In this document: one piece after another, positions 8,933-17,085 of the stretch | Position numbering within the stretch: position 1 is the first letter of the stretch | How the letters are laid out: each line of letters opens with the position of its first letter | NCBI GenBank assembly: GCA_026988245.1 | Contig: JALSLR010000067.1 | Span: 1-46,684 of the forward strand | Origin: Sulfurimonas sp. | GTDB lineage: Bacteria > Campylobacterota > Campylobacteria > Campylobacterales > Sulfurimonadaceae | Length of the DNA: 46,684 bases | Direction: 5' to 3' | Program-made: the position numbers and the translations under genes | Notes under the pieces: generated by a model | Databases searched by the model: none | The model's input: only the letters and a program-made list of their open reading frames with translations | What the model was told of the DNA's origin: nothing

Positions 8933-10465
8933 ATGATTATATACAATAGTAATAAAGAATTTGTCGGTATTGACGAAGCAGATTTAAAATCTTTAGGCTT
9001 TAAAAATCTCGCTTCTCTTCAAGCAGAAGCAGCAGACTTTGCCGACTTATTTGTGAAAACTCCAGGTCATGTACACAACTTTAAACATGTTCATTGGATT
9101 GATTTTGTTTTATGTGCAAAAAGTGTCCAAGAATCTAAGGCAATCATCCATGCAAATGGTAAAAACTTTAAAGTAAATCTTGAAATAAAGACGACTTACC
9201 TTACTGACGCTCCCTCAACACAAGCTTTTACTGTAAGTCTAAATAACTTTGGAAACTTGTCTGCAGATGAAAAAACAGAAATCTCCAATGAGCTTCAAAC
9301 AAGAGTATCCCCAATTGCCGCACCAATACAAACAGTTGTAGCTGATGAAGAGCCTAAAACACAAGAAGAGTCAATAGATATAGACCTAGACGAGCTTCAA
9401 ACTCCTTCTATAGATGTAGTACAGGACCCATATGAAACACAAGAAGATGATATAGTTGATATTTATGAGCCTACACAAGAAGAACTCTCAGAAATTGGAG
9501 AAGCAGAAGTGGAAGAGGTAGAAGAAAGTATAGAGATTGAAATGGAAGAGGTGGAAGACAGTATAGAGCTTGAAGATGAAGTTGAAGATGAAGATGAAAT
9601 CTTTGCCTTTGATCCTAAAAAAACTGCGGAAGCTTTAGAGATGCCTATCAGTTTAATAGAAGAGTTTATAGAAGACTTTATATCTCAAGCCAAAGAGTTT
9701 AAGGATGCCCTTTACAATGCAGTAGCTCAAGATGACATGATAGAACTACAAGCTTACTCACACAAACTCAAAGGTGTAGCTGCAAACTTAAGAGTCAATG
9801 ATGCATTAGAGATACTTACAAAAATAAATAAGGCAAAAGACTTTACAACTAGTAAAAAAGATTTAGATAGTTTCTACAAAATCATCTCTAAATTATCTGG
9901 TGAAAAAATACAAACAACAAAAACAAAAGTCGTAAAAAAACCCTCCGTATCAATAGAAGATGATGATGAACTTTTAGAGATAGTTGATGATGATGCACCA
10001 GCAGTAGTTATCGACAATGAAGAGCTAGAACTCAACATAGACGAGGACGAGGACGAAATGGAGTTAGTTATTTCTGATGACTTTGACATCTTAGATGATG
10101 CTATAACAGAAATCATCCAAGAGAGTGATGAAAAAGAACAAGAGCTTCAACCTCAAAAATTTGATAAACAATCAGTTGCACTTGAAATAGGAATTACTGA
10201 GGAGATTTTCAATGAATTGTTTGATGACTATATAGACGAATCACAGAACCTAATAGACTCTATCGAAAATGCTATTGCTAATAACATTCCTGAAGTATGG
10301 AGAGAATCTGCTATAAAACTCAAAGGAATGAGTGATAATATGCGCATAAATAGTTTTAAAACAGATTTAAAAATACTTATAACTACTACAAGTACTGATG
10401 ATGCTAAAAGCGCTTTAGAAAAAATTCAAACAACTCTCTTTCAAATACTAGAGAAAAAGGACTAA
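8933..10465 (+). CDS. HPt phosphotransfer protein with one active and one degenerate HPt domain
   Basis: This 510-residue cytoplasmic protein has three parts. Residues 1-110 form a region I do not recognise, with a His-rich patch (GHVHNFKHVHW, about 45-55). A very acidic linker follows, then an HPt domain at about 224-325 with the phospho-acceptor motif SHKLKGVAANL, His277. A second acidic linker leads to another HPt-like fold at about 407-505, whose equivalent motif reads AIKLKGMSDNM, with Ile461 where the histidine should be. It therefore has one working phosphotransfer site and a pseudo-HPt. It lies 9 bp after the PAS gene and 3 bp before the hybrid kinase, and probably relays phosphate between kinase receiver and response regulator. 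Confidence 0.8.
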   Translation: MIIYNSNKEFVGIDEADLKSLGFKNLASLQAEAADFADLFVKTPGHVHNFKHVHWIDFVLCAKSVQESKAIIHANGKNFKVNLEIKTTYLTDAPSTQAFTVSLNNFGNLSADEKTEISNELQTRVSPIAAPIQTVVADEEPKTQEESIDIDLDELQTPSIDVVQDPYETQEDDIVDIYEPTQEELSEIGEAEVEEVEESIEIEMEEVEDSIELEDEVEDEDEIFAFDPKKTAEALEMPISLIEEFIEDFISQAKEFKDALYNAVAQDDMIELQAYSHKLKGVAANLRVNDALEILTKINKAKDFTTSKKDLDSFYKIISKLSGEKIQTTKTKVVKKPSVSIEDDDELLEIVDDDAPAVVIDNEELELNIDEDEDEMELVISDDFDILDDAITEIIQESDEKEQELQPQKFDKQSVALEIGITEEIFNELFDDYIDESQNLIDSIENAIANNIPEVWRESAIKLKGMSDNMRINSFKTDLKILITTTSTDDAKSALEKIQTTLFQILEKKD

Positions 10466-10468
10466 GAA

Positions 10469-13400
10469 ATGCAATTAGGGCTTAAAAACAGACTACGACT
10501 CATATCGCTTTTTCCAATTTTTATAGTATTTGCATTTACAAGTTATTTTGTTTATGATTCATTCCTAAACTTAAATGCAGCGACTGCACTTAAAAATAAA
10601 CTTACAGAAAACAAGTTACTTGATTCCTTGATTGGGAACTTATCTCGTGAACGAGGGATGACCGTGATGTACATCGGTAGCTCCTCCGCGGGAACACTCA
10701 AGTCCTTGAAGAAACAACGACAAGTTGTTGATAAAGATATAAAAGCATACCTTGATTATGCTATGAATAACAAAGTGATTCATGACCACACAAAGGGTCA
10801 AGTAGCATGCCAAACATGCTCAAATATCAACGCTATCGCAAGTGCCAAAACTACCATTACAAAAGCTAGAATAAAAGTAAATGCGAATGATGCAAGCTTT
10901 GAGACCATTTATAAAAATGTATATGGACTCATTTTGCATGATGGTATCTCAAAGCTTGAAAACATTACAAAAGACCAAAAAGACCAAACACTTAATGAAC
11001 TTTCAAGTGTATACATCGAGATGGTGCGGGCAAAAGAGTTTACAGCATCTGAGAGAGATTTACTTACATATGCGATTGCTCGGTCTACAGAGTTTGAAGA
11101 GGAAAACTTTAACTACTGGTTAAGTCTTATTTCAAAAGCGGATTCTTTTAAGTATGATACTCTACATGACGCAACCTTAGTAAGTCAACTAGATGGTTAC
11201 TTTAAAAATGAAGACACCTTAGAACTTTTTCAAGATATCAATGCAGAACGTACAGCTATTATTTCTTCTGCGGCTGAGGGGGAGTACGACATTACCCCAG
11301 GTATTTGGTTCACTATGCTTAGTGAAAAGACAAATATTATATCTGAAGCTCAAAATGCTGTATTAAGTGCAATGGATGCAAGAGCACAAGAGGTTAAAGA
11401 TGGAGCGATAGAGTTTCTTGCGATTACACTTACAACTTGGATAATTTCTATCTTACTCTCTATTTTTGGTTATATTCTTTCAAATGAAATCGCTAAAAAC
11501 ATCAGAAACCTTGAGCACGTTCTTAGAGAAGCAGTTGATGAAGATGAAGAGTATGAAGCATCTGACATCAACCTTCAGACCTCTGAGGGGACAACTAAAG
11601 CCTATAATCTCTTAGAAAAAATTATTGAGAGAACTAAGCAAGATAAATTACTTGCTCAAGAAGCAAGTGAAGCAAAATCAATGTTTCTTGCAAACATGTC
11701 TCATGAGATACGTACACCACTAAATGGTATTGTTGGGTTTACGGAGTTACTTAAAGATTCTGGTCTAAAAGAAGAACAAGGGGAATTTGTTGAAATTATT
11801 GAAAAAAGTTCTGAAAACTTACTTGAGATTATCAACAATATTCTTGACCTTTCAAAAATTGAGTCTAATAAAGTTGAAATTGAGAACATTGCCTTTAATC
11901 CTATGGAAGAGTTTGAAAGTGCAGTGGAAGTGTACTCAGTTCGTGCAGCTGAGAAACAAATTGACCTTGGCTGTTACATAGATCCATCATTGGAGCAACC
12001 ACTCAAGGGTGACCCAACTAAGATCAAAGAAGTTATTATCAACCTTTTATCTAATGCTGTTAAGTTTACTAGTAACTCAGGGGCAATAAGTATTAAAATT
12101 GTAAAAGAAGAAACACAAGCAGAGGGTAAAACTAAAATTCGTTTCGAAGTTGAAGATAGTGGTATCGGTGTAACAAGCGAACAAAAAGCAAAAATATTTG
12201 AAGCCTTTAGCCAAGCCGATACCTCTATTACACGTAAATATGGTGGTACTGGACTTGGACTTACAATTAGTTTTAGATTTATTGAACTTATGGGTGGAAA
12301 ACTTGACCTACACTCTCAACCGGGAGAGGGTACTACCTTCTTCTTTACAATTGAACTAGAAGAAATAGAAACATTAAATGAAAGTTCTCGGGGAACTTAC
12401 AGTAACTTAAATGCACTTATACTTAAGAGTAATATAAAGAGTAAAACTCAAGATGAAAACCTCATAAAGTATCTTGACTATTTTGGTGTGAAACATACTT
12501 ACTTCAGTAATATCTCTGAACTTCATAAACCAGAGATACAAAATGCTTATGATTTTATCTTTGCAGACTATGCATATTCTAATGATGAAGAGATTCAAAG
12601 TTTTGGAAAATTACCACAGTCTCTTTTAGTGCTTACAAAATCATCTTTTATGAAAAAAATCGATTCTATTGGTGCAAAAATTCATAAGACTATCTATGAA
12701 CCACTTAATGTATCAAAATTGAAACTTGCTTTTGAGAGTTACGATAGTACAAAAGTAGAGATGCAAAAAACTAAAAAAGCTAATCGCAAAAAATATCAAG
12801 ATGGTAGTTCAAAATTTAATGCTAATGTATTAATAGCTGAAGATAATATCATTAATCAAAAACTCATAAAAAGAACATTAGAGGACTTAGGGCTTAGTGT
12901 AACCATAGCTGGAAACGGTCTAGAAGCTTTTGCTAAACGCAAAGATGGCAATTTTGATCTAATATTTATGGATATACAAATGCCTTTCCTTGATGGTACA
13001 GAAGCTACAGCTGAGATACTTGAATATGAGCAACACAACAAAGTACCACATATCCCAATAGTTGCCCTTACTGCAAATGCACTTAAAGGTGATCGTGAAA
13101 GATTTTTAGAGGCTGGGCTAGATGAGTACACAACAAAACCTCTTGTGCGTTCTGAAATTATCTCTATCTTAAACTATTTTCTTTCTGATTTTATAGTTGA
13201 TGAAGCAACTATAAACAATTTAGGTGAACCAGTTGCACCTGTAGAAGAACCTGAAAAACCAAAATATAAAGCCGATATCCTACTCGCTAAGAAAAGCAAT
13301 TTTGAATCAAAACTTTATTCAAAAATATTAGGGCAGATGCACTATACTTTTGATTTAGTTCATAATAATACAGAATTAAATAATGCTATAAATAATACAT

Positions 13401-13627
13401 CCTATAAAATAGTAATGCTTGATAAGGAGTGCAATGACCTTAACTTAAGGGAGATGCATAAAAATATCCAATCAGCAATTCAAAGAACTGGGCTTGAAAG
13501 TAAACTTATCTTAGTGCATGACCCAGCAGTTAATGATGATGAAGATGATAAAAACTATGTAGATGAAATTATAAAAAATGTTGTCAACAAAGATTTACTC
13601 AAAAAATTATTTGAAAAATATATATAA
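10469..13627 (+). CDS. Hybrid sensor histidine kinase with NIT-like periplasmic domain
   Basis: This 1052-residue inner-membrane protein has TM1 at about 10-29, a periplasmic sensor at 30-315 and TM2 at about 316-338. The sensor begins with a NIT-type (nitrate/nitrite sensing) signature, LIGNLSRERGMTVMYIGSSS. It also holds His105, His107, Cys114 and Cys117 (HDHTKGQVACQTC), which could bind a metal or act as a redox switch. Cytoplasmic parts are HisKA with His412 in MSHEIRTPLNG, HATPase_c (Asn525/Asn529, EDSGIGV, GGTGLGLTI), a degenerate receiver-like stretch (about 645-755), a full receiver (EDN at 791-793, Asp835, Lys890), and a second receiver-like tail (about 926-1052). The ligand is not established. 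Confidence 0.9.
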   Translation: MQLGLKNRLRLISLFPIFIVFAFTSYFVYDSFLNLNAATALKNKLTENKLLDSLIGNLSRERGMTVMYIGSSSAGTLKSLKKQRQVVDKDIKAYLDYAMNNKVIHDHTKGQVACQTCSNINAIASAKTTITKARIKVNANDASFETIYKNVYGLILHDGISKLENITKDQKDQTLNELSSVYIEMVRAKEFTASERDLLTYAIARSTEFEEENFNYWLSLISKADSFKYDTLHDATLVSQLDGYFKNEDTLELFQDINAERTAIISSAAEGEYDITPGIWFTMLSEKTNIISEAQNAVLSAMDARAQEVKDGAIEFLAITLTTWIISILLSIFGYILSNEIAKNIRNLEHVLREAVDEDEEYEASDINLQTSEGTTKAYNLLEKIIERTKQDKLLAQEASEAKSMFLANMSHEIRTPLNGIVGFTELLKDSGLKEEQGEFVEIIEKSSENLLEIINNILDLSKIESNKVEIENIAFNPMEEFESAVEVYSVRAAEKQIDLGCYIDPSLEQPLKGDPTKIKEVIINLLSNAVKFTSNSGAISIKIVKEETQAEGKTKIRFEVEDSGIGVTSEQKAKIFEAFSQADTSITRKYGGTGLGLTISFRFIELMGGKLDLHSQPGEGTTFFFTIELEEIETLNESSRGTYSNLNALILKSNIKSKTQDENLIKYLDYFGVKHTYFSNISELHKPEIQNAYDFIFADYAYSNDEEIQSFGKLPQSLLVLTKSSFMKKIDSIGAKIHKTIYEPLNVSKLKLAFESYDSTKVEMQKTKKANRKKYQDGSSKFNANVLIAEDNIINQKLIKRTLEDLGLSVTIAGNGLEAFAKRKDGNFDLIFMDIQMPFLDGTEATAEILEYEQHNKVPHIPIVALTANALKGDRERFLEAGLDEYTTKPLVRSEIISILNYFLSDFIVDEATINNLGEPVAPVEEPEKPKYKADILLAKKSNFESKLYSKILGQMHYTFDLVHNNTELNNAINNTSYKIVMLDKECNDLNLREMHKNIQSAIQRTGLESKLILVHDPAVNDDEDDKNYVDEIIKNVVNKDLLKKLFEKYI

Positions 13628-13637
13628 AGGAATATAA

Positions 13638-14012
13638 ATGTTAAAAGAGATAAGAGTATTGGCTGTTGATGATGATATGATAAATCTAAAGCTTCTAAAA
13701 TCAATGCTAAAGAAACTTGGTAATGTGATAGAGGTAGTAGAAGCTAGTAATGGTTCAGATGCGATAGGTATACTTAAGTCAAGGAACGATATAGACTTAA
13801 TACTACTAGATATCATTATGCCTGTGATGAATGGTATAGAGATGCTTAAGGTTGTTCGGGCTGATGAAAACCTAAAGCAACTACCTATTATCGTTTTAAC
13901 GACAGATGAAACAAAAAAGAGTGAGGCCTTAGAGTTTGGAGCAAATGGTTTTTTAATGAAGCCAATACGAGCTGAAGAATTAAAAAATAAGATAAATACA
14001 GTATTAGTTTAA
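13638..14012 (+). CDS. Single-domain response regulator (CheY-like)
   Basis: The 124-residue protein is a receiver domain only: acidic pair in LAVDDDMINLKLLKSML, phospho-acceptor Asp in DLILLDIIMPVMNGIEML, Thr in PIIVLTTDETKK and the conserved Lys in NGFLMKPIRAEEL. With no output domain it should act by protein contact or as the end of a phosphorelay. It is the last gene of the PAS-HPt-kinase-regulator operon, 10 bp after the kinase, with an AAAGGA ribosome site. Its stop overlaps the stop of the convergent FecR-domain gene by 4 bp, so there is no room for a separate terminator between the two operons. Confidence 0.93.
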   Translation: MLKEIRVLAVDDDMINLKLLKSMLKKLGNVIEVVEASNGSDAIGILKSRNDIDLILLDIIMPVMNGIEMLKVVRADENLKQLPIIVLTTDETKKSEALEFGANGFLMKPIRAEELKNKINTVLV

Positions 14013-14428
14013 TCTAACTTTACTGCAAATTTTGTACCCCTAATAGCTACAGTCCCCTGTGGTGTCTCAAATATAAAATCCTTAGGAGATATTTTACCAA
14101 TATCTCCTGATTCAAATGATGCTGAACCTTGTTTTAAGAAGAGTTGGAAGTCGTAGTTACCCTCTTTTGGTTTGAAAAGATATCTTTTTAGATTCATAAT
14201 ACTATTTTCGCCAAGGACCAATACAGAGCTATCATTAAAAATGATAGTTATTGAACTTTTTGCAGATGTCTGAACCACATCATACTCATCTAATTTACTA
14301 CCAGCTTTGAGTGTTTGTTTCTTACCATCAGCTATAGCAACAACATCTCCATCAATCAACTTAACTGTAGCTATTTCTGAGCTAAATAGTGTATATGTAC
14401 ACAACATTACTAAAAATAATTTTTTCAT
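14009..14428 (-). CDS. FecR-domain exported protein
   Basis: The 139-residue protein has a signal peptide (MKKLFLVMLCTYTLFSSE) and one FecR fold: VKLIDGDVVAIADGKKQTLKAGSKLDEYDVVQTSAKSSITIIFNDSSVLVLGENSIMNL, then the closing QGTVAIRGTKFAVKL, where FETPQGTVAIRGT is the family's typical end. It is not the anti-sigma FecR itself: it lacks the cytoplasmic N-terminal helices and is a stand-alone periplasmic FecR domain. Such genes commonly neighbour CHASE2-domain genes, as here, 9 bp after the CHASE2/HD-GYP gene. It may act as a periplasmic partner of that sensor. This role is inferred from neighbourhood. Confidence 0.85.
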   Translation of the reverse strand: MKKLFLVMLCTYTLFSSEIATVKLIDGDVVAIADGKKQTLKAGSKLDEYDVVQTSAKSSITIIFNDSSVLVLGENSIMNLKRYLFKPKEGNYDFQLFLKQGSASFESGDIGKISPKDFIFETPQGTVAIRGTKFAVKLD

Positions 14429-14437
14429 TTTTTTCCT

Positions 14438-16354
14438 TTATTTATCTATATAGAGAGATGATACTTTTTTAAATTCCTCTTCCGAGGATAAAAAAGCTTC
14501 TACTATAACTGGATCAAAGTGCTCATGCACTCCACTTATAATAATCTGTTTTGTTTTTTCATAAGTAAAAGCCTTTTTATATACTCTTTTACTCATAAGA
14601 GCATCATAAACATCTGCTAAAGCCATGATGCGGGCTTCAAGAGGTATCTCCTCCCCTTTTAAACCTTTTGGGTATCCACTACCATCAAACTTTTCATGAT
14701 GATAATATACTATATTTCTAGCTGTAGTAAAAAAATCATTCTCTTTATAACTTGAGATTGCATTATCTATGATGTTTTTACCTAAACGAGAGTGCGTTTT
14801 CATAATCTTAAACTCATTATCGTCTAATTTACCCTCTTTTTTTAATATAAGATCTGAAATTCCAACTTTTCCTATGTCGTGCAATGCTGATGTATGGTGC
14901 ATTATACTTATTTTTTTAGGTGTTAAGTAGTTTTGATAGAGACCTTTTTTGTAAAGATTTTCTGCAATAATTTTGACATAATTTTTTGTTCTTATAATAT
15001 GTCCACCAGTTTCAAGGTCATGTGCTTCTGCTACATGTACCATACTATCAAAGAGTGCTATTTGAGATTTGTTTAGTTCTTCTAAAACCATTTTCTTTTC
15101 TATAAATTCTATAACTATTGAAAGTAGATTAATAATGAAGAAATGTATTAAAAAAGGTAATAATAGATAACCAATAGATATATAATAATTTTGATAATAA
15201 GCTATAAATATATAAACAGAAGAAAATATAAATACCATAAGGAACATATATACAATCCATATTCTTTTCTTTCTTATTAAGATTATTGCTAAAAATATAC
15301 TAAGCATAAAACTTATAAACATATTTATAAGTTTATAGTTTTCTGGTTGCACAATAAAACTTTCATCTAGTATGTTCGCTATTATAGTAGCATTGACTTG
15401 TACACCGGCAAACTCTCGGCCTTGTGGTATTATCACCCTATCGTGAAGGGCTACGGAGGATGAACCTATAAGTACAATTTTTCCAAATAGTTTTTTTTTC
15501 ATCTCTTCATGCGTTAAAAGATCTATTGCAGAGACTTTTTCATACCACTGAGGTGAATAATAGTGAAGTAATATACTTGAGTTTTTTGATAACTGTACAT
15601 TATGGTTGAGCACATTAATAGTACTATTACTGTAGCTCATAGTATCATCTATACTTAATAATGTAGCCAAGGGGAGAGAAACAACTTTTTCATCTTTATA
15701 TTTAGCAATAAGAGGCACTTTTCTAAGAACACCATCAGAATCTGTATATTTATTGACAAAGCCCTGCTTTAGAGATGCTTTTTGTATAGTATCACTGTTG
15801 CACATGATATCTAAATAGTTAGGAAGCTTATTATTGTCTATATCAATGTCAACACTATATATATTTTGACAACTATTATCTAATATTTTTTTAGAACTTA
15901 AATAATAACTCAGCACACTCTTAGAACTTTTAATCTGCTCTGCTAATATTTTATCGTTATCAAAATATTTATGATCTAACCCTTTTATATTAAGCTCTAA
16001 ACCAAAGCTTTCTTTATAAAATTTTTGTATGTTAGCTAAGGAGGTTCTGTCTTCTTCTGGAAAAAGGATATCTATTCCTATAGCACTCGCCTTAGCATCA
16101 TCTATCTTTTGAATTAATTCAGCTAATATTATTCGAGGCCAAGGCCATTGGCCAAGACTTTTCAGGCTTTTTTCATCTATATCTACTATGACGACATTTG
16201 AAGATGTATCACTACTTAAGGGTTTAGATATATTGACTATAAAGTCATACATAAAAAAATCAAAATTTTCAACAAAGGAAGATTTATATATAACAATATG
16301 ACTTACAAATATAAAAAATGCTGTTATAGTATATAAATATATTTTTTTTGTCAT
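14438..16354 (-). CDS. CHASE2-domain membrane protein with HD-GYP cyclic-di-GMP phosphodiesterase domain
   Basis: The 638-residue protein has an N-terminal membrane anchor, then a large extracytoplasmic CHASE2 domain (opening NVVIVDIDEKSLKSLGQWPWPR, with GIDILFPEED and KIVLIGSSSVALHDRVIIPQG), three membrane helices at about 340-415, and a C-terminal HD-GYP domain. HD-GYP motifs present are HDIGKVGISDLIL, KTHSRLG, YHHEKFDGSGYPKGLKGEEIP and MALADVYDALMSKR, so the metal-binding and GYP residues look complete and c-di-GMP hydrolysis is likely. Its start overlaps the OmpA-like gene's stop by 4 bp and the FecR gene follows after 9 bp. The three appear to form one envelope-sensing unit. Confidence 0.93.
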   Translation of the reverse strand: MTKKIYLYTITAFFIFVSHIVIYKSSFVENFDFFMYDFIVNISKPLSSDTSSNVVIVDIDEKSLKSLGQWPWPRIILAELIQKIDDAKASAIGIDILFPEEDRTSLANIQKFYKESFGLELNIKGLDHKYFDNDKILAEQIKSSKSVLSYYLSSKKILDNSCQNIYSVDIDIDNNKLPNYLDIMCNSDTIQKASLKQGFVNKYTDSDGVLRKVPLIAKYKDEKVVSLPLATLLSIDDTMSYSNSTINVLNHNVQLSKNSSILLHYYSPQWYEKVSAIDLLTHEEMKKKLFGKIVLIGSSSVALHDRVIIPQGREFAGVQVNATIIANILDESFIVQPENYKLINMFISFMLSIFLAIILIRKKRIWIVYMFLMVFIFSSVYIFIAYYQNYYISIGYLLLPFLIHFFIINLLSIVIEFIEKKMVLEELNKSQIALFDSMVHVAEAHDLETGGHIIRTKNYVKIIAENLYKKGLYQNYLTPKKISIMHHTSALHDIGKVGISDLILKKEGKLDDNEFKIMKTHSRLGKNIIDNAISSYKENDFFTTARNIVYYHHEKFDGSGYPKGLKGEEIPLEARIMALADVYDALMSKRVYKKAFTYEKTKQIIISGVHEHFDPVIVEAFLSSEEEFKKVSSLYIDK

Positions 16355-17079
16355 TGTATTAATATTTCAACTCTTTTATTTCTTGGTTCAGATACTTCAT
16401 CTTTCGTTTTTATTTTTAAATCTATCTCACCCATTGGTCTTAAAACAATTTGTAGATATTTTATATTTTTAGAGTCTATTATATCTTTTACTTTTTGGGC
16501 TCGCTTTTTACTGAGTTCATAATTCGTAGTTTTTTTACCAACAGTATCTGTATGACCATACACGGAGATGATAGGGTTAAGCCTACTGTTTATGTCACGT
16601 AGAATTGTTTTTAGTTTTATTTTGGATTTTCTAGTTAATTTTGTAGAACTAAAATAAAGCGTATAACGAGTAGCTTTTTTATATCTGTTTTTCTCTATGA
16701 AGGGGAAAAGTGCATCTACCTCTTTTTTTGTCATCTTTTTAGGCTCAGTAGGCTCATCTTCAGAGTTCATTTTTACAGAGTTATAGTTTTTATCTACCTC
16801 TACATTTCCCATCTCATTTTCGATAAAAATTGCATTATTTTTTTTGTGATTTGGCAAAAGAACGATAAGAGCTGAAGATGGACAACCTCGATTATTTACA
16901 CGAACATGTAAAAATGTATCGGGGCAGTCGTCCATATAATCGAGGACGCCATCACTATCTACATCTTGAGAGGGGACCTCTTTTTGAATGATGTCTTGAA
17001 CTGAATTATATAGATCCATCCCAAATAAAGAGAGCTGGAAGATTATAAGTATAAATAAATATTTTTTAATTAAAAACAT
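16351..17079 (-). CDS. OmpA-family protein with thrombospondin type-3-like calcium repeat
   Basis: The 242-residue exported protein has a signal peptide, then a short calcium-binding-like repeat (DVDSDGVLDYMDDCPDTF, with Cys pairing to RGCP) typical of linkers in outer-membrane OmpA proteins. A C-terminal OmpA domain at about 140-242 (ISVYGHTDTVGKKTTNYELSKKRAQKVKDII ... NKRVEI) would hold peptidoglycan. There is no N-terminal beta barrel, so it probably spans the periplasm as a soluble or partner-bound protein. It lies 6 bp after lon and overlaps the CHASE2 gene by 4 bp, and may link cell-wall state to the CHASE2/HD-GYP sensor. That link is an inference. Confidence 0.88.
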   Translation of the reverse strand: MFLIKKYLFILIIFQLSLFGMDLYNSVQDIIQKEVPSQDVDSDGVLDYMDDCPDTFLHVRVNNRGCPSSALIVLLPNHKKNNAIFIENEMGNVEVDKNYNSVKMNSEDEPTEPKKMTKKEVDALFPFIEKNRYKKATRYTLYFSSTKLTRKSKIKLKTILRDINSRLNPIISVYGHTDTVGKKTTNYELSKKRAQKVKDIIDSKNIKYLQIVLRPMGEIDLKIKTKDEVSEPRNKRVEILIQ

Positions 17080-17085
17080 TATGTA

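Noticed and set aside
10469..13627. CXXCH-type haem site in the kinase sensor
   Set aside because: The motif is CQTCS, without the histidine needed for a c-type haem.
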